Shown one piece after another: positions 21,899 to 31,750 of a stretch of DNA of 64,000 bases. Both the position numbers and the translations under genes were made by a program. The first letter of the stretch is position 1. Every line of letters starts with the position of its first letter. Under the pieces are notes generated by a model that saw only the letters and a program-made list of their open reading frames with translations, had not been told where the DNA came from and searched no databases. Where the stretch lies: positions 650,810 through 714,809 of the forward strand of contig JAQOOI010000069.1 of NCBI GenBank assembly GCA_028554645.1, in the 5' to 3' direction. Origin of the DNA: Omphalotus guepiniiformis. Its lineage: Eukaryota > Basidiomycota > Agaricomycetes > Agaricales > Omphalotaceae.

Positions 21899-24270
21899 AA
21901 TCTGATAGGAAATCCGTTGGACAAAGACAGGTATTGTTCAGCCTTTCGTAGGCTCGAGGAGTATGCAGGCGATTGCTTGAACCCTTAGAAGTGGGCATGT
22001 GCATAAGTAGACTCAGCGAAGTCCTGCCACGCTTCATCCTCATGGCTGCGATTGCGGACTATAGTCCCGACTCCCAGGACGCTGAAAATATCGATACGTA
22101 AACCTCGAGGATACAGTCGAGCATACACCAGTCAAGTGATCGATATGAATGTCTAGCTATCACCAAATAATCACTATCACTCCCGGGTCTCTGCGACCCT
22201 CACAAACTCCTGGCAAGCACCACACCAACCATTCAGTCCGACTTCTGGACTCTTCCGGAGGGCTCAAAGAATCTAGCCATGAGATTGGCGATATTACTTC
22301 TAGACCTAATCACATGTTTTCTTTGTCCCAATACGAGAACATACATAAGTCAGTGAGTACACGATACTCTGCGATACCCACAACTTCAGCATCTTACACG
22401 TCCAGAACATGATTCCTATCATGGGCCCCACTGCGGGAAAAAGACCAGTAGCGACGCTACGCCAAGTGACGGCGAAGTAGCCATGTGCACTACGCAAGAC
22501 CTGATATGTTCGTAATTCGAAGGAGAAACCCGCTCGTACACAGTCGTACACTCGGACGGACGGCAGCTGGACAGAGTTCATACAATCTCGTAACGGAAAT
22601 TGACCAATAGGCTGATGTGGGTCCTTTCATCATTACAGGTGATTGCTTCTATGTCTGGCTAGTCCTTTGATCCCCTTAGGTGTCCTAGATGCAATTCTGC
22701 TTGAGAAAGCAGTTTGGGGAATCACATTCCGAGTCGCCCGAACTCACTGCTCTTGATCAATACCGATCGCCTTGTGCTGCAGTCTCATTTCCGGGTGACA
22801 TGCTTGGCAGAGTGATCGTTCGTTCGAGTTTGTTCGGTCTACTATGTCACGTTAGTACCGGGGATACAATGCATACAGGAACTTCCGTGCACCCATACAG
22901 ACCCATACTTAGGCCTCAGAAACCATCATACGGAGCCCCGGAGCCTTGTGGTTGACCATGACTATCTCCGGTATGTATATATGTCAAGACTCACGATTCG
23001 AACTCCAAATCATGCTATCTTCGATTACCGCACCCGTCTTGCCGATTACAAGGGGTACCATTATTTGAACAGGTGCCGCGGGACTTGTATCTGATTTTTC
23101 CTTTCCATGCTCCTCCTACCAAATTCTCGAATTCTATATGGAAATGTGAAATTACGCGTGAATTAAGCACCCATGCTTCTAGAGGTCAGAGAAATCGGTT
23201 GGGTGCGAGCGCTCGAGCGAGCTCTTACCTGCTCTTACCTGCTCTTACCTCAAGCTTCGGCATTGGCTGAGGTGTGAATATTGGCAGTGAATATCCCCGT
23301 CTAATGATTGAAGTTACCGATATCATACTACGCTTTCATTTCCCCCACAAAGCACCGTGGACATCGATGGTGATAGGGAAGGATAGGATGCCCCGATTCA
23401 ACAGCTATTAGTAAGTTCCAGCTCTCTACCCTCATTTCTGCGCCTTAGATACTCAATAGATCCCTGTACAATCTTTCAACAGTCCGAGTTTTTCGTCAAC
23501 TTGTTGCCCGAATGTGAGAGGCTGAAGTGTGTACATTGTCTTTTGACTTGATGTTGAATACCTGTCTACTGGCATGCATAGTTTGTCAAGGTCAGATTTA
23601 TCATCCCGAGCAACCAACTCTGAGCTGCTCCCATGGATCGACAATCGTTCAGGGAACTCATCATTCAATATATTTAATTGCACTCAATCATCCCGCGATG
23701 ATAGATTACACTACTGAGGGCCTATGACGACCAGTACACCTAGGTACACTTTCATCAGCCTTTGGGAGAATCTCCATTTGCTCGCCGACTCTCAGGATAT
23801 AAGTCCCTTTAAACGCACGTATTTAGTCGGCCCGATAAAAACTTAGTCAGCTTCCTAAATCCATCGGGGCTGGATCTCCGTCGCCTAACCCGCGTAACAC
23901 ACTTCGCTCGCTACCACTCGCGCCGAGCACGGCTCTTGCTCAGGGTGTCGTTCTCTCTCAGTGTAGGTACTATTCACAACAGCCTCTTTGACATAGCCCA
24001 GAGAGGAGCTGGAAATGTGGTACATTCTCTGCCTTACAGACAAATGTATGTATGTAGATATGTATAATGGTACAGGTAGTATACATATTAATATACATGC
24101 ATTTCTATAGATCAAACAAATGGTGCGAACAACCACAGTTGTTTCCTGCCGCATCCGGCACTCACAATCAAAAAATGATGGCCCAACGAGGTATTTTACA
24201 TCAATTACCTACTGGTACCCATGAAAACTGATTTCTGGGCTCTCGCCGAGTGTGCCGTCTTAAAAAGTGA

Positions 24271-24290
24271 TTAAAACACGCGTGTTTTAA
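24271..24290. repeat. 20-bp perfect palindrome
   Basis: TTAAAACACGCGTGTTTTAA is self-complementary over all 20 bases. A further TTAAAACAC word lies about 20 bp to the right. It may be the end of a decayed element or a protein-binding site. Confidence 0.8.
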
Positions 24291-24608
24291 GTCGGCTATC
24301 TTAAAACACAACTTATTGAGCACTTATTTCACTTATCTCACCCAACTTACCACTTATTTACATCTTTTGTTACAAGAAGCCATGGGGGAGTGTAGATGAC
24401 ATTTTCAGAATGATAAATAATGTATATACTCTGGTCTGTATGCAGCTTTCAGACCAACAGATGTAAGAGGAATACTATCTAAGTACTACTCCAGGCTCGA
24501 GGTCTTGTCTGCCTGCACAAAAAGTCGCGGGGGCTCGGGACGACGGAGTTGCAGTGAGCATGTGACCGTGCAACTCAGCGGACCCAAGGACCGGGTTGAC
24601 GGTTTCAG

Positions 24609-24634
24609 ACGGGCTCGTCCGCGGACGAGCCCGT
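24609..24634. repeat. 26-bp perfect palindrome in a GC-rich patch
   Basis: Two 13-bp arms, ACGGGCTCGTCCG and its reverse complement, abut with no spacer. Part of the arm (GGGCTCGT) recurs near 24654. It sits 120 bp outside the left LTR. Confidence 0.8.
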
Positions 24635-24752
24635 GAAAAGCTGGAAGGGGCAAGGGCTCGTCTGGACCGCTGAGGTCAGCAGACCACCCCTCGCGGCACT
24701 TGCTGCCTCTCGTCAGAGAGCTCACGTCATCGGGATCAAACTTTATACACGC

Positions 24753-25991
24753 TGATGTGCTTGGTATGGGGTATGAATGAGAAGAAGTGCTAACTAACTC
24801 GAATGAATCTATCAAGCACTCAAAACACACACACAACACACAAAGACTTTTAAGTTCGTGGGGTTTGGGGGACTAACAAACTCTGTGAAGCGAATAAGGT
24901 TGTTGTAAGAGGAACGCGGAGACACAGTCAAAACCGACGCGGCACAGATAACTCTATGCTACACACCACTCAAACGAACTAACGCGTAACTTTAACAAAT
25001 CACCGCGACCAGTGACTACAAACGATACAACAACCAGACGATTGTTGGGAGATGCCAGACGACTTCTCACTTAGTGGAGTTGGGTATAGGAGGATTTCAG
25101 AACTGCCAGACGACGAGTTCAACGAGTGACCAGACGATCCACTCTTATTCGCACTACACACACAGGCTCCGCGGTACCAGACGATCCCGCTTGTAAACAC
25201 TTAGGCACACTGACTTATGAACTAACGCGACGGTTAACACTTTAAAACTTCTAATCACTCCGAGGGACTTAAGCTTTTCCACACACAAATGCTATTAGCT
25301 CTATGGGGGGCTCGGGAACCTGTCCTTCCTTGCCCAGGTTCTATTTCTTATATACAGTATCTCTATTTACATAGTACAAACAAATGTCGCGATACTTGAC
25401 AGTTATGAGATATATGGTGCATATGGTGCACCGCGTAAGGTAGGGATGAAGTATAGTACGCGGTAACAGGGTATCCTATATCGGGTTATAATCTTGCCGC
25501 TTTTAGAAAGTATCGCGGTAGTTCGCTAACGCTGTGTCTCCTTACGTGTTCTACTTCCGCGTCGTCGGAAGTACTTCGTGTTACATCGTACGTCTAGACC
25601 CTTCTGTGGCTCAACAGTGGTCATTAGATATGACTAGTGCACGGAGCTACTGCTACCTGGTTTCTAAGTCTGGCCTTCTGAGTAGTGCCGCGGTACCTCG
25701 TTACCTACGCGTTGGTTTATACAGTATTGGGGCCATCAAGTTATACACGTCAGACCTTAGAACAAGTGCCGCGACGCTTTACTTGAGTGCATACTTAGGT
25801 AATACCTACACTGAGAAGACCCATTTAGTGCCGTTCTACAGTCTTGTACACCTTTGTACACATATACTAGTGGTTGAATGTGCGTAATACACCGCGGAAC
25901 TTAGGACTATACAGTGTACTTAGTAGGTTTGTACTGGAGTGATCAATCCCGCGAGGCCGAAAATGGTAGTGGTATTCCCGCGGTCGTATCA
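24753..25991 (-). repeat. 3' LTR (left copy)
   Basis: 1,239 bp, ungapped against the right LTR at an offset of 13,182. It starts TGATGTGCTTGG and ends GGTCGTATCA on the plus strand. Frames inside it (for example 25534-25887) are present in both LTR copies only because the LTR is duplicated, and they resemble no protein family. Confidence 0.95.
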
Positions 25992-26000
25992 TCTCCCCCT
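25992..26000 (-). promoter_or_regulatory. Polypurine tract
   Basis: The minus strand reads AGGGGGAGA immediately before the TGATACGACC start of the 3' LTR, the expected plus-strand priming site. It confirms that the element runs on the minus strand. Confidence 0.75.
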
Positions 26001-26371
26001 GACTAAAATATCGACTGTCCCAGTCGCTGGGGTCCTACTCAGGGTCTATCCCGGAAAGGCGCATCAACCTCCCTTTTCTGGATATCACAACTTCTTTCTG
26101 ACTCATGTAGCGCTCTCCCTCCTTCTTGTCACATCACATGCCATCACGTTACCTTATTGGTAAATCGCCGCGTCTCTTCATTCCTCATCGTCCGGTTACG
26201 TTAGTTCCCGGACATACCGGTTATTCAGTTAATGGATTGCCATCGCTTCTTTGTCAAAGCTGTATGTCGTACCCTGAATAAGTGTGTAATACATCAAACT
26301 TTTGCTCTCGCGTCTTCTAGGAATGGAACTTGATACTGGCACCATTCTGAGGACCCCATCGCCGCGAGGTG

Positions 26372-26378
26372 TATATAA
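26372..26378 (+). promoter_or_regulatory. TATA box of antisense accessory gene 1
   Basis: TATATAA lies 64 bases before the ATG at 26436 and 380 bp inside the LTR. It is on the strand opposite to gag-pol, so the accessory gene seems to have its own promoter. Confidence 0.5.
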
Positions 26379-26435
26379 CCTTCAGCGCCCGGGTGTCGAA
26401 CTTCAACTTTTTGCTCCCTCTTTCATCACTGGTTT

Positions 26436-28713
26436 ATGCCTATCAAGGCTGAACCCCTTGACTATAACTCTTTAATAGTAAGTGACGCGGTACTTTTTGC
26501 GTGTCTTCTTTGCTTAGCTCCGTTTGATAGGCTTTTTCTCCTACTGCTTCTGAGGCCGCCTTTATTATGCCTTCTTCTCAACCCTCGACTTCACGCGTAC
26601 ACAAACGAAGACGACGCGACGCTTCGCCTCGACCCTCTTCTACTTTGCCTTCCGTCCCGGACAGCTCACAGCGGTCTATATCCGCCGCGGAGCTTATCTT
26701 GCTTGAACAGATCCGTACCGGGCAACTTTCCGTTCAACCTTCCGCGGTACTCCCCATTCCTTCGAACATTCCCGAGGCTTTAGCACCCATACGCCGTCGT
26801 CGAGAGCGCCGTGATAAGGCTTTGTCTGTTCTCAAGAAACGTCGTGCTCGTCATCCTAGTCAATCTGCTCTGGTTAGTTCCGCGTTCGTTTTATCTGTTG
26901 TATTTAACTAACTTGCGGTAGCTTACTCCCGTTACCGCTGAGGATCAGGCGAAATTCACCGATGACTTTTTGGCGTTCCGTGACGAGACCTATTCGCTCC
27001 CTCCCGCGACTCCTGTGCCTACTGCCGTTACAACTCGTCCGCGGCCTCCTCGTACTTTGTCTGACTTGGAGCGCCAACCCTGGCCCACACGTCTAGTAAG
27101 TACTCCTTTGTTCCTTGTCTACTAACTCTTCTTCTCATTCTTATCCTTAGTTTGACGACGAGGCGGTCGAGTCTTCCAACGAGGGCTCTCCTCCTGCTGC
27201 CAAGCGTCGCCGTGGCCCTTTGCGCAAACGAGTAGAGAGTGATTCTGAGGCTTCCGCGGAGCCTGATAACTCCGTTGGTATTGTGGCTGCTGTATCCTCA
27301 GTGACGCGAGACTTGCCTCCCACAGCGCCAACTCCTCGCTTCGTGAGTAATTCCTGTTATTCCAACTAGTTTTACTCACTCTACTTCCCAGTCTTTTTCT
27401 CGTTCTCCCCCTCCTGTGGACTTATCGCAAGGGTTCACTGTTACTGCCGCGGAACCTTCGGTTCCTACGAACCTTATTCCTGTCACTCCTACACGGTCCC
27501 CACTGGTGGAATCTGGTCCCGCGCCTCTCACTCCTTCTGGTGTCCCAGCCGCATTTTCTCCTCTGACTAGTACCGTACCCGTTCCTCCTGCTGTACCTGT
27601 GCTACCTTCAACTTCCGCGGTTCCTTCTTCTGTGGCAGGACCCTCGACTTTCGTGGAGCCTCCTGCTACTACTCAGGTTGGAACCAAGGTGAGTTCCTTC
27701 CCTGTTTAAGCTGCTTCGTTGCTTATTTCTTTTTCAGGGCAAAAGAAAAGCTTCGCGGAAGTCTAAACTAGCGACAAAAACTACCGCGTCAACTATTCAA
27801 GAGGCCGACCGCTTTCGTACTCCCTCTCCTCGCCCAGGCGACCTCGAAACTAGACGTCGGTTCCTTCGTGAAGTCGAGGGTTACCCCCAATATTGGTACG
27901 AGAAAGTTTTCCCCGCCGCGGAGCACTTTGGTGCCTTTATTCCTCACAACCTTCATCCCATCGAGAAGGGGGACAAAGCCACCGCGGTGCCTACTACCGT
28001 AGGTGGCTCTTACGAAGGAGGGGTCCGCTGGTATACGGCTAACAACATCCCCGCAAATGGTTTCATTAACTATGACCTACCGGGTATGGTACCTCCGCTG
28101 ATGACAAGTCACATTCGCCTTCGCCAGATTGTGGCTTCTTCCGTGAACCTGGTAAGTTCTTCGATACTTTTTCTTCTTACTTCTCTGATTACTTCTTAGC
28201 CCTCCATTCACTGTGGGTCGTGCATTATTCACGGCAAGCCTTGCGTCTTCGTCAAGGCCGGGGAGTCATGTAACGAGTGTCTTAGCAAGAAGGACTCCGC
28301 GTGCACCTTTCGTTATGGGATTCGCAAGATCGCGTTGGAGGATGAAGCTTTTCACAACCGCGGACTCTTTTCTGCGCGCCGTATGTCTTCTCCCTTACTA
28401 CTTTCCCTTTTCTCTGATCTTTCCTTTAGATGCTATGTCTCTGCAACTTGAAGCGTCAATGCTTACTGACCGCTTGAATGAACAAGTTGCCGCGATGCAC
28501 GGTATTCAGAAAATGGCTCAAGCCAAGATCGACGAACTCGCGGATGTTTTAGTACAGGGTTACTATAACTTCGGTCGCGACTATTTGACGCAGGTCCGCC
28601 TTAGTGGTGACCTTGCTCAAATGATTGTGGATGAGAAGATCCTGCCCGCCATCGAGGCTGGGCAGCTCAAATCAATCAACGCGGCATCCGAACATCAGGC
28701 ATATCAGAAATAG
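26436..28713 (+). CDS. Antisense accessory protein 1 with Zn2Cys6-like cluster (8 exons)
   Basis: Exons 26436-26477, 26555-26872, 26922-27095, 27151-27342, 27392-27688, 27738-28151, 28200-28380 and 28430-28713 splice to one 633-residue frame; nearly all introns are 46-57 nt with GT-AG ends. If the weak first acceptor is wrong, the start is 26567. Basic, NLS-like patches are seen early (HKRRRRD) and later (AKRRRGPLRKRV, GKRKASRKSK). A Pro/Ser/Thr-rich middle follows. About residue 480 is CGSCIIHGKPC, 8 residues, then CNECLSKKDSAC, i.e. CX2CX6C-X8-CX2CX7C, which fits the fungal Zn(II)2Cys6 spacing. The C-terminus is helical (LQLEASMLTDRLNEQVAAMH). I infer a nuclear DNA-binding protein. It is antisense to gag-pol inside an LTR element. 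Its target is unknown. Confidence 0.75.
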
Positions 28714-28938
28714 TGGTCCCTGCCTTCTCTGTTCATTTTCTTGCTCTGGTTCCGCGGAAGTAAAAGCTCTTAGTCTCGTAGTGTTTGTAGTATCGCGGAG
28801 CTTGTTTTTTTTTCTTTATTTTATTACTTGGAAATGTTATTAGCTTTGTCTCGAGTGATTTTAAACTGTGTGACATTTTCCTTGTTCTATAAAATCGAAA
28901 ATATTCAAGAAATTCTATGCGGCACTTTTCCCAAATTC

Positions 28939-29057
28939 ACGCGATTCTACGCGGTACTAAACTGTACGCGGTGCTTTCTATTCCTACGACCCATTCAAAT
29001 TTTACGCGATTCTACGCGGTACTAAACTGTACGCGGTGCTTTCTATTCCTACGACCC
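28939..29057. repeat. Duplicated 54-bp block (period 65) upstream of accessory gene 2
   Basis: Copies at 28939-28992 and 29004-29057 start ACGCGATTCTACGCGGTACT and end CCTACGACCC. Each copy holds three CGCG words. It sits 160-320 bp before the TATA box of accessory gene 2, so it is a candidate duplicated regulatory block. Confidence 0.85.
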
Positions 29058-29217
29058 TTCCCCATCTTTGAAATCACAACTGTCCCCAGTTGTTTAGAAC
29101 ACTCGCGACGCTTGGTAAAGTACCATATGTTCCACCGCGTCAACTTTGAAGGACGGTGCGCGGAATTAGAATTCTACGCGGACAAGTTTCCTTCTGGTCC
29201 AGACTGCCCTGGCCAGT

Positions 29218-29224
29218 TATAAAA
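29218..29224 (+). promoter_or_regulatory. TATA box of antisense accessory gene 2
   Basis: TATAAAA is followed by GG, 46 bases before the ATG at 29264. This is canonical spacing for a short leader. Confidence 0.6.
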
Positions 29225-29263
29225 GGACCTCCAAACACTAAGTTCTTCCTATCTGAATCACTT

Positions 29264-30703
29264 ATGTCTACTGATACTTCTTCTGTTGACGTCCAGTTTC
29301 TCGTGGAAGAGGTAGCACCTCTTTACAAGTCGTTTAGCGAGCGTCGAGTCAAACATGGTGCCGACGATGCTAATCGCGTCGCGATGTCGTGTGCACAAAA
29401 ACTCGCAAGTTTTCTAATGTTCTGCCTTCTGTTCCTGCGCCTTACTTCACTCTTTTTAGCTCGAGCTCTGGAAAGCTCACCCTGATGCCGCGTTGGCTAA
29501 CGCTGACATTCGTACTTTCACTCTGTTCTTCTTTGAACAACTGCCGCGGGACCCAGTTACCGCGAAGTATACACCAACTCATCATTTACTTGGTCCGTAC
29601 CGCGGTAAATGTGTTCAGTTTGGTAAACCCAAGGAGGTTCCCAAAGTCGCCGCGGCTGCTCCTGTTCCAACTGCTGTAACCCCAGTGCCCGTCAAAGGCA
29701 AAGGTCGCGTTCGTACTAGCCGCCGCGTAAGTAATCAGTTCTTTTTCTTGAATAACCACTGGTACTAAAACTTTTTCCTAGATTCGCAAGCGTATTGCAT
29801 CCCAAGCTCGTATTGATAGTAGTGACGAGGCGGTTGACGACGACGCGGCGGGTAGCGATATTGCTATGGGTGACGATGAATCCCCCTCTATTGCAGATTC
29901 CACTACTAATACCACGGTAGGTCGCCACCCTACCCCGAGCCAGCTTGCTCTGTTGCTAAAACTATGTACCTCGCTTCAGACTCTCGACCTCGCAGCAGTT
30001 GAAGAAGTTACCCGCGTTGCCCCCTTTACTCCAAAGGTTGAGCCTAGCGTCGCGGCAGTTAAAAGGGTACGACCACCATTCCTTCTCCCAATGTTATTCT
30101 GACTTAACGCTCCTTTCATAGCCTCACGCGTCGACTAATCACCCCGTAAGATATCTCCACTTTTCTGAGATACCACGCATGCTTATTACTTCACGGCAAT
30201 ACCTTAAGGCAGTTGCCGCGGTGGATAAGAGTACCATCAATCCTCCTGCCAAGAAAGCTAAGATGGAGGTGGTTAGTGTCGCGGCAGCTCCTCCTACTTG
30301 GGCGCACAACTTCTCTATGCTCGATCCACCTCTGGCACCCCCTAGTACGTGTCACGTTTTCATACTGCCGCTAGCGACTTTTCAACTAACCTATCTTTTG
30401 GTAGACCCTGTCTCCACTTTCTCTAACTCGGTTGTGCAGTCACTCGTTGATCGTGCCAATCTCGCGGTGCTCGAACCCGTTAGTGGGCCTACTGATCGTA
30501 GCCTCACCATGCTGGAGTTCGAGACTCGCTCTAAACTTATCGCGGTCAACCATCAGATCAGTCTCCGGCTCCAAATGCGGGATTTGCTGATGAAGAGCTA
30601 CCAGAGCATCGCGTCGCAGCAGAAGGAGCTGGTTAATAAAACTAACGTTCCCCTTATCGATATGACTGGCGACGAAGATATGCCCTCCGTGACTGATACT
30701 TGA
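29264..30703 (+). CDS. Antisense accessory protein 2 (5 or 6 exons)
   Basis: Exons 29264-29404, 29460-29726, 29782-30066, from 30122, and a last exon ending 30703. The first intron has a GCAAGT donor (GC-AG). The sequence 30146-30208 may be a further frame-neutral intron. The protein, about 440 residues, starts MSTDTSSVDVQFLVEEVAPL, continues LELWKAHPDAALANADIRTF and FFFEQLPRDPVTAKYTPTHH, then basic patches (VRTSRR, RKRI, PAKKAKM) separated by an acidic SDEAVDDDAAGSD stretch. The C-terminal helix NHQISLRLQMRDLLMKSYQS may form a coiled coil. I recognise no known domain. It follows accessory gene 1 in the same orientation, has its own TATA box, and ends 221 bp from the convergent pol end. Basic patches suggest a nuclear role. 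Confidence 0.65.
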
Positions 30704-30923
30704 ACTGCTTCTGGAACTTTTCTTGTGCTTCCGCGACACTTTTTAATCTTCTTGTCGTGAATAGAGGTACCGCGTAACTTTCCGTTTCCCTTCCGCACTT
30801 GTATTCAACTCTCGCGTAAACTTATTTATTTCCAATTTGTCGCGTATATTTCAACATAACACATACAGATCATACACTCGTTTTTATAATAAAACTGCCA
30901 TGTGGCCCTATCTTTTGAGTGAT

Positions 30924-31750
30924 TTACTGAAAGATCTTCGGCTTCGATATCCAGTGCTTCGCGTCGTATACTGAAACGTCCGCGTGAATTTCACCATCTA
31001 GGTCTGCTTGATCGTGTTCTACGGATAAATCTTCTTCTTCTTCTTCTAGACCTTGTTCAATTCTCAACAAGCCATCTTCTGACAAACCAATCAACTCACT
31101 TAGGTTCTCAGGGAGTTCAATGTGCGACCTTGGCCAATATGGAATTACGCGGAAGGCTCCGATTTTATTCTGGAACACCGCACCATTTAGGTCTGCCACA
31201 ATGTAACTGCCACCTGTGGTACGCCTGAGTACTACCATAGGTCCTAAATAGCGCGGCTTCGTTTTAGAGTTCAAAGATTTTTCAATCTGAGTATTCCTAA
31301 CTAATACCAAACTACCTGGCTTAAACGCGTAGTCTTTAATAACATACTTATACTCTTTTTCGAACTTCAACAACCGTGACCTTTTCTCGCGTGTTACGCG
31401 TTCCCGCAATTCAACTACGTGCTTCGCGTGCTTAGCCAATGCTTTCGCCCGTAGTCCAATTAGTTCCGCGTCATTTATGAAATGATCAGGATATTCTACA
31501 AGCCATGTTGCCTCAACGATATCAAAAGGTAGCGAGGGGTGCGCACCAGTTACTGCGAAGAATGGGGAGCACCCAAATCTCTTTCTTATGGTACACCTAT
31601 CAGCCCACATTACTAAGTAGAAATAGTAAAACCATTTTGAATCGTCACCTCCCGCGGCCTTTATGAGACTGTGTCGCACATCATAATGCGCGTGTTCCAC
31701 GATACCGTTGGCTTGGGAGTTATAAGGTGATATGTGAATACCGCGCACAC
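30924..31750 (-). CDS. Integrase C-terminal part (frame-shifted from pol)
   Basis: The frame carries the last part of the integrase core, GIHISPYNSQANGIVEHAHY, with the catalytic Glu of the D,D-35-E triad (in GIVEHAH), and then the C-terminal region RYLGPMVVLRRTTGGSYIVA and FRVIPYWPRSHIELP. It is displaced by one frame from the main pol frame at 31741-31753, where GGCGTGTGCGCGG appears to hold an extra TG. The tail is acidic (EEEEEDLSVEHDQADLDGE). If the shift is real, this copy makes no complete integrase. Confidence 0.85.

Larger units (their letters stand above)
21899..24752. other. Interval left of the retrotransposon, no recognisable gene
   Basis: Short frames occur on both strands, including a hydrophobic minus-strand frame at 22306-22581, but none chains into a family. 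A 10-bp unit (GCTCTTACCT) is repeated three times near 23220-23250. Two perfect palindromes lie at 24271-24290 and 24609-24634. The last 260 bp before the LTR are more GC-rich than the surroundings. Confidence 0.4.

Noticed and set aside
22306..22581. Hydrophobic minus-strand frame as a membrane-protein gene
   Set aside because: A single 91-codon frame with no joinable neighbouring exons and no recognisable family signature.
25534..25887. A 117-codon frame in the left LTR, repeated at 38716-39069
   Set aside because: It is present twice only because LTRs are duplicated. It has no family resemblance and lies in the LTR.
26436..30703. Accessory genes as host genes unrelated to the element
   Set aside because: They lie between pol and the polypurine tract inside one pair of matching LTRs and share the element's unusual CGCG density. 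Capture from a host long ago is still possible.
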